Positions 38,400 through 50,138 of a stretch of 64,000 bases of DNA are shown one piece after another. A model generated the notes under the pieces. That model saw only the letters and a list, made by a program, of their open reading frames with translations, did not search any database and was not told where the DNA came from. The DNA is from Okapia johnstoni (Eukaryota > Chordata > Mammalia > Artiodactyla > Giraffidae). Numbering within the stretch: position 1 is the first letter of the stretch; each line of letters opens with the position of its first letter. Made by a program: the position numbers and the translations under genes. The stretch lies in contig CM044309.1 in assembly GCA_024291935.2 (NCBI GenBank), positions 6,448,001 through 6,512,000 of the forward strand. Reading direction: 5' to 3'.

Positions 38400-38942
38400 A
38401 TCATACAGCACAGAGAAAGGGTCAATTTTTTAAATAAGCCTATAGGAAGCTTTATAAATCAGTAAGAAAAGAAAACAAATTAAAAATGGCAGGAAAAAGG
38501 TCTTATCATAAAATTGATAAAAATAAAGAATTGATTAAAATATTTTTAAATGCCATAAGTTTATGTTAGTTTAAATTTGTACAAAAATTAACTTTTCACT
38601 CATCAGAGTTGTAAAAATATTAAATATATAGGTAGGTATGTGTGGAATCAATCACACTAAAGCATTCTGATAAATATTAAATTAATGTATTTTAGGAGCA
38701 GCAATTTGGCAGAACACAACAAAATTATAAATAAATATACAGTCACTAATGCAGTAATTCTACTTCTGGAAATTTTGTTAGATAAATTCACACATGCTTA
38801 GATAAGCATTCTGTATTATTGTTTATAATAGAAACAACTTTGAAAATGCCTTATTTGTACAGCAAACAGTTCGTTAGATAAATTACCCTATATGTAAGTT
38901 ATAAACAAGTATATATAAAGTTGTATACAATTAGGAGGTTAT
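38400..38942 (+). mobile_element. Ancient L1 (L1M-type) remnant, left part
   Basis: Decayed end of L1 ORF2/3' region: ACTTTTCACTCATCAGAG, AGCAGCAATTTGGCAGAA, AATTCTACTTCTGGAAATTTTG, ATTATTGTTTATAATAGAAAC. Interrupted at 38943 by a BovB; resumes at 40281. Confidence 0.65.
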
Positions 38943-38953
38943 TCTATACGTAC

Positions 38954-40269
38954 AGACAGGCAATGCCAAAGAATGCTCAAACTACCACACAATTGCACTC
39001 ATCTCACACGCTAGTAAAGTAATGCTCAAAATTCTCCAAGCCAGGCTTCAGCAATACGTGAACCGTGAACTTCCAGATGTTCAAGCTGGTTTTAGAAAAG
39101 GCAGAGGAACCAGAGATCAAATTGCCATCATCCGCTGGATCATCAAAAAAGCAAGAGAGTTTCAGAAAAACATCTATTTCTGCTTTATTGACTATGCCAA
39201 AGCCTTTGACTGTGTGGACCACAACAAACTGAGGAAAATTCTGAAAGAGATGGGAATACCAGACCACCTGACCTGCCTCTTGAGAAACCTGTATGCAGGT
39301 CAGGAAGCAACAGTTAGAACTGGACATGGAACAACAGACTGGTTCCAAATAGGAAAAGGAGTACGTCGAGGCTGTATATTGTCACCCTGCTTATTTAACT
39401 TTATATGCAGAGTACATCATGAGAAACGCTGGGCTGGAAGAAGCACAAGCTGGAATCAAGATTGCTAGGAGAAATATCAATAACCTCAGATATGCAGATG
39501 ACACCACCCTTATGGCAGAAAGTGAAGAAGAACTAAAGAGCCTCTTGATGAAAGTGAAAGAGGAGAGTGAAAATGTTGGCTTAAAGCTCAACGTTCAGAA
39601 AACTAAGATCATGGCATCTGGTCCCATCACTTCATGGCAAATAGATGGGGAAACAGTGGAAACAGTGTCAGACTTTATTTTTTGGGCTCCAAAATCATTG
39701 CAGATGGTGACTGCAGCCATGAAATTAAAAGACGCTTACTCCTTGGAAGGAAGTTTATGACCAAAATAGATAGCATATTTAAAAGCAGAGACAAAACTTT
39801 GCCAACAAAGGTCTGTCTAGTCAAGGCTATGGTTTTTCCAGTAGTCATGTATGGACGTGAGAGTTAGACTATAAAGAAAGCTGAGCGCCGCAGAATTGAT
39901 GCTTTTGAACTGTGGTGTTGGAGAAGACTCTTGAGAGACCGTTGGACTGCAAGGAGATCCAACCAGTCCATCCTAAAGGAGATCAGTCCTGGGTGTTCAT
40001 TGGAAGGACTGATGTTGAAGATGAAACTCCAATACTTTGGCCACCTGATGCAAAGAGCTGACTCATTGGAAAAGACCCTGATTCTGGGAAGGATTGAGGG
40101 CAGGAGGAGAAGGGGACTATAGAGGATGAGATGGCTGGATGGCATCAGCATCTTGATGGACATGGGTTTGGGTGGACTCCGGGAGTTGGTGATGGACAGG
40201 AAGGCCTGATGTGCTGCAGTTCATGAGGTCAGAAAGAGTCAGACAGACTGAGCGACTGAACTGAACTGA
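38954..40269 (+). mobile_element. BovB LINE, 5'-truncated, with target-site duplication
   Basis: From the RT domain (CAGGCAATGCCAAAGAATGC) to GCGACTGAACTGAACTGA. Flanked by TCTATACGTAC (38943-38953) and TCTATATGTAC (40270-40280), one mismatch, so boundaries are precise. Inserted in an older L1. Confidence 0.95.
39022..40122 (+). pseudogene. Partial BovB RT, lightly decayed
   Basis: RT core open from LKILQARLQQYVNRE to SPCLFN, then a one-base insertion near 39400 breaks the frame. The catalytic YADD (39491-39502) is intact in the next frame. Further frameshifts near 39690 and a TAG at 39866-39868 break the C-terminal region. No endonuclease domain is present. Confidence 0.88.
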
Positions 40270-40280
40270 TCTATATGTAC

Positions 40281-40440
40281 TGATAAGAAAAATTCTTCAA
40301 AGTGTACTGTTATGTCAAAATGTATAGACTATTTTAAATAATGTATTTCCATAAGAAAAGAAAGAAGGGACACAGGAAGGAAGGAATTGTGTGTATATAA
40401 GGTTTCTGGAAGTTACTCAAGTACAGGCAGAAAAGAAAAT
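40281..40440 (+). mobile_element. Ancient L1 (L1M-type) remnant, right part
   Basis: CTTCAAAGTGTACTGTTATGTC and GTGTGTATATAAGGTTTCTGG fit the L1M 3' region that should follow 38400-38942. Confidence 0.5.
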
Positions 40441-40474
40441 CAGGTTTTCGGAAAAAAAAAAAAATGCAACTGAA

Positions 40475-40540
40475 ACCCTTAGGTCTTTTGCATTGCTGGG
40501 AGAGTCTTTACCATCTGGGCCATCAGAGAATCCCCTTAGG
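40475..40540 (-). mobile_element. tRNA-derived SINE scrap
   Basis: GGAGAGTCTTTACCATCTGG, GCCATCAGAGAATCCCC: only the tRNA-derived part of a Bov-tA. Confidence 0.65.
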
Positions 40541-40586
40541 CAGATGGCTACCCTCAACTAATAGAGGCAGTAAGTCTGCCATTCCT

Positions 40587-40927
40587 GTGCTTGCTATGCT
40601 GTGCTTAGTTGCTCAGTCATGTCCAACTCTTTGGGACCCCACGGACTGTAGCCCACCAGGCTCCTCTGTCCACGGGGATTCTCCAGGCAAGAGTACTGGA
40701 GTGGGTTGCCATGCCCTCCTCCAGGGGATCTTCCCAGCCCAGGGATTGAACCTAGTTCTTCCACATTGTGGGCGGATTCTTTACCATCTGAGCCACTAGG
40801 GAAGCCCAAGAATAATGGAGTGGGCAGCCTATCCCTTCTCCAGAAGAACCTCCCGACCCAGGAATCGAACTGGGCTCTCCTGCATTGCAAGTGGATTCTT
40901 CACCAGTTGAGCTACCAGGGAAGCCCT
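40587..40927 (-). mobile_element. Composite Bov-tA SINE with target-site duplication
   Basis: Reverse-oriented BovA-tRNA-shortened BovA-tRNA unit, 341 bp. One 10-bp duplication, TGCCATTCCT at 40577-40586 and 40928-40937, encloses the whole composite, so it inserted as a single unit. Confidence 0.93.
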
Positions 40928-41042
40928 TGCCATTCCTAACATAATGCTATAATAGGAGACTCATTTTTCCTGTTAAATGCTAAAGTAAATACCAGAATGT
41001 TTCATATTCAAAAGACTACATATCCTCTCCTCCTAAGGAAGA

Positions 41043-41167
41043 TGTTGGAGAAGGAAATGGCCACCCACTCCAGTGTTCTTGCCTGGAGAATCTCATGGAC
41101 AGAGAGCCTCGTGGGCTACAGTCCATGGGGTGGCACAGAGTCAGACATGACTGAGTGACTAACTTAA
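41043..41167 (+). mobile_element. Bov-A SINE monomer
   Basis: GGAGAAGGAAATGGCCACCC...GCACAGAGTCAGACATGACTG. Confidence 0.88.
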
Positions 41168-41708
41168 AGACAATGTCACCCAGACAGACAGTACATGTAT
41201 CAATGAAAGACTAAAGAAAGTCTTGTGTTTTCTCTGTCCTTACTCTGCCAGTTAATAATTTGTAGGTTTCCAGCAAGATAAAATTCATCAAATTTTAACA
41301 TCTCTTGAGTCAGTTCTTTATGGGTCTTCAATATTGTGCTTGTTAGAACACTAATGATGATCTAATTTTAATATAAGTTACTTAAAAGAAATTCAAATTA
41401 TTATGTGATTATTCACTCTTAGGTTTTACATGCTAATGGATGCAAAGTTGACCGCATATTAACACTTTATTTCTCATCAGCATAACTAAAAGAGGGATTG
41501 AAATGATTTAAAATGTCTCATGAAATACAAGTAAAATTGTTTTTGCTCTTTCCTGAATATTCTTTTGAGTAAGTTGACATTTATTAACAGTAATAACTAT
41601 AACTGAAGTCATTGAATTAGAACAAAGTTGTTTTCCTTTTATATTTTCAGAGGTGTGTTCTAACACATGTATCTGCAAACAGCGACCAAGTTTACAGTTT
41701 TTTTAATG
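41168..41708. other. MMP16: Intronic sequence, nothing recognised
   Basis: No feature supported. Confidence 0.5.
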
Positions 41709-44667
41709 CTAAGCCATAGCCTTGCCTAACTCAATGAAACTATAAGCCATGCCATGTAGACATGTCAAGACAGATGGGTCATGGTGGAGAGTTCTGACAA
41801 AATGTGGTCCACTGGAGAAGGGAATGGCAAACCACTTCAGTATTCTTGCCTTGAGAACCTCATGAACAGTATGAAAGGCAAAGATATGACACTGAAAGAT
41901 GAACTCCCCAGATTGGTAGGTGCCCAACATGATACTGGAGATCAGTGGAGAAATAACTCCAGAAAGAATGAAGAGACAGAGCCAAAGCAAAAACAACACT
42001 CAGTTGTGGACGTGACTGGTGATGAAAGTAAAGTCTGATGCTGTAAGAACAATATTGCATAGGAACCTGGAATGTTAGGTCCATGATTCAAGGCAAATTG
42101 GAAGTGGTCAAACAGGAGATGGCAAGGGTGAACGTCGACATTTTAGGAATCACTGAACTAAAATTGAATGGAATGGGAAAATTTAATTCAGATGACCATT
42201 ATATCTACTACTGTGGGCAAGAATCCCTTAGAAGAAATGGAGTAGCCCTCATAGTCAACAAGAGTCCAAAATGCAGTATTTGGATGCAATCTCACAAACG
42301 ACAGAATGATCTCTATTCGTTTCCAAGGCGAACCATTCAATATCACCATAATCCAAGTCTATGCCCCGACCAGTAACGCCGAAGAAGCTGAAGCTGACTG
42401 GTTCTATGATGACCTACAAACCTTAGAGAACTAACACCAAAAAAAGATGTCCTTTCATCATAGGGGACCGGAATGCAAAAGTAGGAAGTCAAGGGACACA
42501 AGGAGTAAAAGGTCAGTTTGGCCTTGGAGTACAGAATGAAGCAGGGCAAAGGCTAACAGGGTTTTGTCAAAAGAAAGCACTGGTCATAGCAAACACCCTC
42601 TTCCAACAACACAAGAGACAAGTCTACACATGAACATCACCAGATGGTCAACACCGAAATCAGATTGATTATATTACTCGCAGCCAAAGATGCAGAAGCT
42701 CTATACAGTCAGCAAAACCAAGCCTGGGAGCTGACTGTGGCTCAGATCATGAACTCCTTATAGCAAAATTCAGACTTAAATTGAAGAAAGTAGGGAAAAC
42801 CACTATACTATTCAGGTATGACCTAAATCAAATCCTTTAGGATTATGCAGTGGAAGTGACAAATAGACTCAAGGGATTAGATTTGATAGACAGAGTGCCT
42901 GAAGAACTATGGACAGAGGTTCCTGACAATATTGAGGAGGCGGTGATCAAGACCATCCCCAAGGAAAAGAAATCCAAAAAGGCAAAATGGTTGTCTAAGC
43001 AGTCCTTACAAATAGCGGAGAAAAGAAGAGAAGCTAAAGGCAAAGGAAAAAGGAAAGATATACCCATTTTAATGCAGAGTTCCAAAGAATAACAAGGAGA
43101 GATAAGAAAGCCTTCCTCAGTGATCAATCCAAAGAAATAGAGGAAAACAATAGAATGGGAAAGACTAGAGGTCTCTTCAAGAAAATCAGAGATACCAAGG
43201 GAACATTTCAAGAAAAGATGGGCACAATAAAGGACAGAAATTGTATGGACCTAACAGAAGCAGAAGATATTAAGAAGAGGTGGCAAGAATACACAGAAGA
43301 ACTATACAAAAAGATCTTAATGACCCAGATAACAAATGTGTGATCACTCACCTAGAGCCAGACACCCTGGAATGTGAAGTCAAGTGGGCCTCAGGAAGCA
43401 TCACTACAAACAAAGCCGCTAGAGATAATGGAATTCCTGTTGAGCTATTTCAAATCCTAAGATGATGCTGTGAAAATGCTGCAATCAATATGCCAGCAAA
43501 TCTGAAAAACTCAGCAGTGGCCACAGGACTGGAAAAGGTCACTTTTCATTTCAATCCCAAAGAAAGGCAATGCCAAAGAATGTTCAAACTACTGCACTCA
43601 TCTCACACGCTAGCAAATTAGTGCTCAAAATTTTCCAAGTGAGGCTCCAACAGTACGGGAACCAATAACTTCCAGATGTTCAAGCTGGATTTAGAAAAGG
43701 CAGAGGAACCAGAGATCAAATTGCCAAAATCCACTGGATCATTGAAAAGGCAAGAGAGTTCCAGAAAAAATATCTACTTCTACTTTATTGGCTATGCCAA
43801 AGCCTTTGACTTTGGGGATCACAACAAACTGGAAAATTCTTGAAGAGATGGGGACACCAGACCACCTTACCTCCTCCTAAGAAACCTGTCTGCAGGTCAA
43901 GAAGCAACAGCTAGAACTGGACATGGAACAACAGATTGGTTCCAAATTGGGAAAGGAGAACATCAAGGCTGTATGTTGTCACACTGCTTATTTAACTTAT
44001 ATGCAGAGTACATCATGAGAAACGCTGGGCTGGAAGAAACACAAGCTGGAATCAAGATTGCCGGGAGAAATATCAATAACCTCAGATATGCGGATGACAC
44101 CACCCTTATGGCAGAAAGTGAAGAAGAACTAAAGAGCCTCTTGAAGAAAGTGAAAGAGGAGAGCTTGGTTAAAACTCAACATTCAAAAAAAAAAACGAAG
44201 ATCATGGCGTCTGGTCCCATCACTTCTTGGCAAATAAATGAGAAAAACCTGGCAACAGTGACACATTTTATTTTCTTGGGCTCCAAAACCAAGGCAGATG
44301 GTGACTGTGCCCATGAAATTAAAAGACTCTTGCTCCTTGGAAGAAAAGCTATGACCAACCTAGACAACATATTAAAAAGCAGAAACATTACTTTGCTGAC
44401 AAAGGTCCGTCTAGTCAAAGCTATGGTTTTTCCAGTAGTCATGTACAGATATGAGAGCTGGACCATAAACAAAGCTGAGCGCTGAAGAATTAATGCTTTT
44501 GAACTGTGGTGTTGGAGAAGACTCTTGAGAGTCCCTTGGACAGCAAGGAGTTCAAATCAGTCAATCCCAAAGGAAATTAGTCCTGAATATTCATTGGAAG
44601 GACTGATGCTGAAGCTGAAACGCCAATACTTTGGCCACCTGATGTGAAGAACTGACTCACTGAAAAA
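41709..44667 (+). mobile_element. BovB LINE with 5' region, 3' end missing
   Basis: The only copy here that includes the upstream BovB region (CATAGCCTTGCCTAACTCAATG...). Runs through endonuclease and RT to TGACTCACTGAAAAAC, where it stops about 200 bp short of the normal BovB end and abuts an L1-like tail. No target-site duplication found. Confidence 0.9.
41900..44485 (+). pseudogene. Decayed BovB endonuclease/RT
   Basis: Recognisable pieces: endonuclease start (GKLEVVKQEMARVNVDILGI), linker (KKAKWLSKQSLQIAEKRREAK), RT end with intact YADD at 44097-44108, and C-terminal KSRNITLLTKVRLVKAM. Many frameshifts, in-frame stops and small deletions (for example in the RT palm at 43600-43830) make it non-functional. 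Confidence 0.88.
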
Positions 44668-44757
44668 CAATCTGAAGAAGATATATATATGAATGTATAT
44701 ATGTATATATAAAATATTAAATTAACTATACTTCAATTTTAAAAATGGTTTAAAAAA
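44668..44757 (+). mobile_element. L1 3' tail fragment
   Basis: TATATATGAATGTATATATG followed by TTAACTATACTTCAATTTT, resembling the end of an L1 3' UTR; replaces the expected BovB 3' end. Confidence 0.5.
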
Positions 44758-45419
44758 ATATGAGAATCTAGCAATTTTTTGTTATGTCAGATATTAAAGG
44801 TATTTGAAGAAAAGTAAAACAATGTCTTTTTTGTACTATTGTTCTCTTGTAAAATTTATTTTTCATAAAAATGTCATCTACGTAATATATTAACTTAATA
44901 TTGGTCTTAAATGAATTTCTAAATATATGTTTTTAAATTTTTAGCAGGTTTAATTGTCTAGAACTGTAAACATAGATATAAATCACACAATAAAACTTTC
45001 AGGGGTTTTCAATAATTTTAGGTCTGTATAGGACCTTTAGTTTGACTGCTGTGCTAAATCAAGACCACAGTAGATAAACTTTGAGCTACGAAGCTAGAAA
45101 GAGGGGTGGGGTCTGATCATGATAGGTCGTGCAGGCCATGAGATAATATAATGAGTACAGAACAGGGATATAGAGGCTCTAGGTAGAGCTGGAGCCAGAA
45201 CACATGAGAAATGAACAGACTCTTCAGTCTGTTAAAGGAAAACAGACATATATACATATGTATACATACATATTATAGGAAAAGACAGACATACATGTTA
45301 TAGGAAAGTAATTAGAAGTAATTAGTGAAAGGCAGGAAGTTGGGGTATTGATGCCCACATTTTTACTATTAACACACATGTGGTAGGTGGCGCCAAGTGA
45401 CAGAAATCACTGGGGAAGT
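44758..45419. other. MMP16: Intronic sequence, nothing recognised
   Basis: Contains a loose TATACATA tract and an 18-bp near-repeat (ACATACA..TTATAGGAAA) at 45245-45305. No gene. Confidence 0.5.
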
Positions 45420-45556
45420 ACATTTTAGATAGATTGGCATTTCTCCTCTTTCTGTATTGTGTCCTGTTGCTTTTTTGTATGCTTGGCGATTTTTATTATT
45501 GGAGGTCGGGCATTGTGAATTTTAACTTATCGGGTACTGGATTTTTGTAATCCCAG
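45420..45556 (+). mobile_element. Ancient L1M-like remnant, segment 1
   Basis: TGTCCTGTTGCTTTTTTGTA, GGGCATTGTGAATTTTAAC, GGTACTGGATTTTTGTAATC: first of three pieces of one old repeat interrupted by two BovBs. Family assignment from memory. Confidence 0.5.
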
Positions 45557-46074
45557 AAGGTTCTGACCAACCTTGATAGCATATTTAAAAGCAGAGACCT
45601 TACTTTGCCAACAAAGGTCCATCTAGACAAGGCTATGGTTTTTCCACTGGTCATGTATGGATATGAGAGTTTGATGATGAAGAAAGCTGAACGCCGAAGA
45701 ATTGATGCTTTTGAAGTGTGGTGTTGGCGAAGACTCTTGAGAGTCCCTTGGAATGCAAGGAGATCCAACCAGTCCATCCTAAAGGAGATCAGTCCTGGGT
45801 GTTCATTGGAAGGACTGATGTTGAAGCTGAAACTCCAACACTTTGGCCACCTGATGCAAAGAACTGACTCATCAGAGAAGACCCTGATGCTGGGAAAGAT
45901 TGAAGGTGATAGGAGAAGGGGACGACAGAGGATGCGATGGCTGGATGGCATCACCGTCTCGATGACATGGGTTTGGGTAAACTCTGGGAGTTGGTGATGG
46001 ACAGGGAGGCCTGGTGTGCTGCGATTCATGGGGTCGCAAAGAGTCAGACACGACTGAGCGACTGAACTGAACTG
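45557..46074 (+). mobile_element. BovB LINE 3' fragment
   Basis: From GGTTCTGACCAACCTTGATAGC to GAGCGACTGAACTGAACTGA, with a nearly open C-terminal frame. No clear target-site duplication. Confidence 0.92.
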
Positions 46075-46204
46075 ATATCTTATTGAGTTTTCTGTGGAAA
46101 GCACGTTAGTCACTGACACAACGTTTGCTCCTTTAAGGTCTTGCTTTTAAGACTTTTAAAGCAAAGTTAGATCTGTTTTCTAGGGATTTTTTCCCCCCAC
46201 TACT
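46075..46204 (+). mobile_element. Ancient L1M-like remnant, segment 2
   Basis: TTGCTCCTTTAAGGTCTTGC, TTTTAAGACTTTTAAAGC, CCCCCCACTACTGG: continues segment 1. Confidence 0.5.
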
Positions 46205-46205
46205 G

Positions 46206-46933
46206 GAGCCTCTTGATGAAGGTGAAAGAGGAGAGTGAAAAAGTTGGCTTAAAACTCAACATTCAAAAGAACTAAGATCATGGCATCTGGTCCCAACACT
46301 TCATGGCAAATAGATGGGGAACAATGGAAACAGTGACAGACTTTATTTTCTTGGGCTCCAAAACCACTGCTGATGATGACTGCAGCCATGAAATTAAAAG
46401 ACATTTGTTCCTTGGAAGAAAAGCTATGACAAATGTAGACAGCATATCAAAAAGCAGAGACACTACTTTGCCGACAAAGGTCCATATAGTCAAAGGCTAT
46501 GTTTTTTCCAGTAGTCATGTATGGATGTGAGAGTTGGACCATAAAGAAAGCTGAGCACTGAAGAATTGATACTTTTGAACTGTGGTGTTGGAGACGACTC
46601 TCGAGAGTCCCTTGGACGGCAAGGAAATCAAACCACTCAATCCTAAAGGAAATAAATCCTGAATGTTCATCGGATGGACTGATTCTGAAGCTCCAATACT
46701 TTGGCCACCTGACGGGAAGAGCCAGCTCATTAGAAAAGACCCTGATGCTGGGAAAGATTGAAGGCAGGAAGAGAAGGGACCGACAGAGGATGAGATGGTT
46801 GGGTGGCATCACCGACTCAATGGACATGAGTCTGAGTAAGATCCAGGAGATGGTGAAGGACAGGGAAGTCTGGCGTGCTGCAGTCCATGCGGTCACAGAG
46901 AGTCGGACATGACAGAGCAACTACACAACAACA
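46206..46933 (+). mobile_element. BovB LINE 3' fragment
   Basis: From GAGCCTCTTGATGAAGGTG to GAGCAACTACACAACAACA. A possible 7-bp duplication CTGGAGC at 46203-46209 and 46935-46941 overlaps the element start. Confidence 0.9.
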
Positions 46934-46934
46934 G

Positions 46935-47466
46935 CTGGAGCAAGATGCTTCTGAGTCCTCTGTCCTACACCCTGTTAATCATGAGGTTTTCAGTGTGGCT
47001 GGTGAGAATGGGCACTATTCCCAGTTCTGTGTGGTTTGCAGGCATGGTCCCCTCTGATTCTGCTGGTTGATTCTTTCTCTAGCCTGCACCAGTTACTTCA
47101 AAGGAAGGTGCAGATCAGTTCTTAATTGAATACTCAAGGGGAATGCCCTGCAGATCTCCACACTTTCACTCTACAGAATGCTCCTTTCTGGTATTCTGAC
47201 CTGTGAATTCTAACCTCCTTGATTTCTCCATACTCGCAGCTTCATCTCCTTAATTCAAGGAGTCTGCTTGGCTCTGTCTTCCCTGTATTGTCACCTGGAA
47301 ACTCAGTGAAATAAACTGACATAATCAGAGGGCTCATCTTGGGTCACATCTTTCAAGGATGACTGTCCTTCCTTACCTGACATCCAATGACTTGAAAACC
47401 ACTGTTTCATATGTTTTGTCCATTTTTTTTTATTTCAGCAAGAGACAGTAAGTCAGAAGGCTATTA
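46935..47466 (+). mobile_element. Ancient L1M-like remnant, segment 3
   Basis: GCAAGATGCTTCTGAGTCCTC, TGAGGTTTTCAGTGTGGCTGG, GGGCACTATTCCCAGTTCTG, ACTTGAAAACCACTGTTTCA: continues segments 1 and 2 in order. Confidence 0.55.
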
Positions 47467-47479
47467 CTTATCTTGACCC

Positions 47480-47610
47480 ATCATCCTTTACCTCTTTAAT
47501 CTTAGAACAACCCTTGAGCTGAGTATTATTACCTCTATTTTGCACATGAGAAAATTGAAGCACAAAGTCAATAACTTAGCTCACTCAAGTTCACTGAGCT
47601 TTGGTATCAC
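47480..47610 (-). mobile_element. MIR SINE remnant
   Basis: Reverse MIR core: GAGTATTATTACCTCTATTT, GCACATGAGAAAATTGAAGC, AGTCAATAACTTAGCTCAC. Confidence 0.7.
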
Positions 47611-47734
47611 CAAAGTTGATTTTTAAGCATTTTTTTTCAAAGTTCTTAAACATAGCCACTATGATATGCTGACTATAAAGGAAGTGAGAGATAGCTGGAT
47701 GAATATTTAACACTGACTATGTTTTATAAAACCA

Positions 47735-47790
47735 CTACAATATTGTAAAGTAATTAGACTCCAATTAAAATAAATAATTTTATTAAAAAA
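47735..47790 (+). mobile_element. L1 3' terminal scrap
   Basis: CACTACAATATTGTAAAGTAA followed by TTAGACTCCAATTAAAATAA and an A-rich end, the ruminant L1 3' terminus. Confidence 0.7.
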
Positions 47791-48053
47791 AATCATTTGT
47801 AAATTGGTTTAGAAATAGTCTTTCCTTAAAAGGCTAATAAATGAACTAAGTGATCCTTGAAAGCTATATACAGCGACAAGCTTAAGGACTGAAGTTTTCT
47901 TACATCCTTAGGTCAACCACTAAGATGAAGTTCTCATTCCCTCTACAATAAAGACAAATATCAACCTATTCTCAAACAGCGAGCTCTGAGTCACTTCATC
48001 TATCTGAAATGATCTATCTGTAAGTTCTCTTTTACATTACAGTAAAGAAATGT

Positions 48054-48271
48054 GTTGGACTTCCCAGATCACACTAGTGATGAAGAACCTGCCTGCCAAT
48101 GCAGGTAGATGCTGGAGACAAGGTTGGGTCAGGAAGGTGTCCTGAGGAGGGCATGACAACCCACTGCAGTGTTCTTGCCTGGAGAATCCCATGCACAGAG
48201 GAGCCTGGTGGGCTACAGCCTATAGGGTCACAAGAGTCAGACAGGACTGAAGCAACTTCACACGCACACAC
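48054..48271 (+). mobile_element. Bov-tA SINE with target-site duplication
   Basis: tRNA part (GGACTTCCCAGATCACACTAG...) and BovA part ending CAGGACTGAAGCAACTTC. Flanked by the 10-bp duplication AAAGAAATGT at 48044-48053 and 48272-48281. Confidence 0.93.
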
Positions 48272-48281
48272 AAAGAAATGT

Positions 48282-48892
48282 ATTAGAAGTGATTAAATAA
48301 ACCTGTTTCCTTGTAGCTTCTACCCAATCAAAGCAATATATAAAAATAATAAACTCCAGAACTCATGACAGTCAGCAGCCATATACATAAACATTCTTTC
48401 CCAGCAGGACACTGTAACACAGACCAAACAGACTTTCCTTTACGTGTCCTAAAATGTTCTATTCTTTTCATCTTAGAATTTAACCAAATCTTCCTAAAAC
48501 CTTCAAAAACCACATTTACTGTGAGGGCATGCAACATGACAAATAGTTGAGGAATGAGATGTTATGATTAATTTAATGTTATATACAATTTAGCTATTAT
48601 TTGCAATTGAAGGTTACCAATTTTCTATGAGTAAAAACTTATAAAGGGTATTAAACAGTAAACTTATATTGAGTACTACATAATCAATCCTGAATCAACA
48701 AATCAAATAAACAACAGTCTATTCAGTTTTTATTCCAGGTAAGTCTCCATACGAGAATGGAGTTCACATTTTCCTTATGCGTGTCAATGATTCCTTTTCA
48801 GTTTGGAATATACAAGATGTGAATGATGGAAGTGGATTACACTATCCCTACTAGAAACCTTGAAGTTAATTCTTGCCTGCTAAGACTTGGTT
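48282..48892. other. MMP16: Intronic sequence, nothing recognised
   Basis: No feature supported. Confidence 0.5.
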
Positions 48893-49140
48893 AAGACCCT
48901 GGGCTTCACAGCCAACCTGCCTGCCTTGATTCTGAGCTATTTCACTTCAGAAGAATCCAGAGCTATGTGGCCTTGGCAAGTTCCTCAACATTTCCATACC
49001 TCAGATTCCTCAACTGTAAAACAGAAATAGTAGTACTAACTCACAAGATTGTAATAAAATTTAAATGAGTTAAAAGATATGAAACAGAACACTATCAGGC
49101 ACATAGCAAATGCTCAACCAGTGCTAATTAACATTGCTTT
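48893..49140 (+). mobile_element. MIR SINE, fairly complete
   Basis: ACCCTGGGCTTCACAGCCAAC, GTGGCCTTGGCAAGTTCCTC, CCTCAGATTCCTCAACTGTAA, AAATTTAAATGAGTTAAAAG, GGCACATAGCAAATGCTCAA: the full MIR order. Confidence 0.82.
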
Positions 49141-50127
49141 TATTATCATCAAAATAAGGTGTTCAATGAAATCAGTTCCAGGCACGTCCATTTTACTGGT
49201 TATTTGGACCTTGTCTAATTAGAATATTATGCCAGCATATAATTGTTTCTATATTCCCAGTTATAGGCAAGAATGAGGAAACAGATAAACCCTGTTCTTA
49301 TCTAAGAAGGAAACCGCTTGGGGTTGTCTCAATACGGTCATCACAAAACCTGTGCTATAGTCAAGCAATAAAGAACACAAGTCCACTTTATGAATGGTCA
49401 AAATAAATCAAACACTGTTTTAGTAATTTGTCTGAGTCACCCACGGGACAAATAATTTCACTTTATCTACATAGTAAGTAGTAAGGAGCAAGTCAGTAAC
49501 TTCTATGACAGAGCTGCTGTAATAATAAAACACGCAGATGTCCAGAAGAGTTTTATCTGTAACCGCGAGAGCTTTTTTGTAAGTCAATTACCAATTTCAG
49601 GCAAATCATTGAGTGTACAGTGGATTCTGGAAATTCTTTGAATCTATTCTGCCTTATCCACCGTGAAAGAGGAGAGGAGCAAAAAATGTGACTTCTTGTA
49701 AAATTTTACCCAATTTCCAGGTCAAGTGTCCTGTAATATATCTAAACATAAAGTCCCACAAGATTCCAACTAGAAAAAAAACAAGTAGAACCACAAGAAG
49801 GAAGTGGCTTGCAATTATTTAAAGGAGCAATGAATGCACAGGTATTAGAAGCCTCACCTTCAAATGTCTAATTGCTAAAAACGAGGAGAAACTATTAACA
49901 TATGGTATGAATTCAGTAGTGAAAAGTTCATGGAAAAAATGCCTCCACTGACATGACTTGGGGTCTGACTGCTTCCGCCACCTGCAGAGGGCCTGCACCC
50001 ACTGAATGCCACTGACATCACCGCAGGTGCGTGCAATGTGGGGTCACGAAATCAAGTTCATGAAAGTATCCAGCTTCCTTGGAAAAAAAAAATGGCAGTT
50101 TATTCTCTCCTAGTTTGAGCATGAGTA
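49141..50127. other. MMP16: Intronic sequence, nothing recognised
   Basis: No repeat or exon could be supported. Confidence 0.5.
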
Positions 50128-50138
50128 AAACAAGGACT

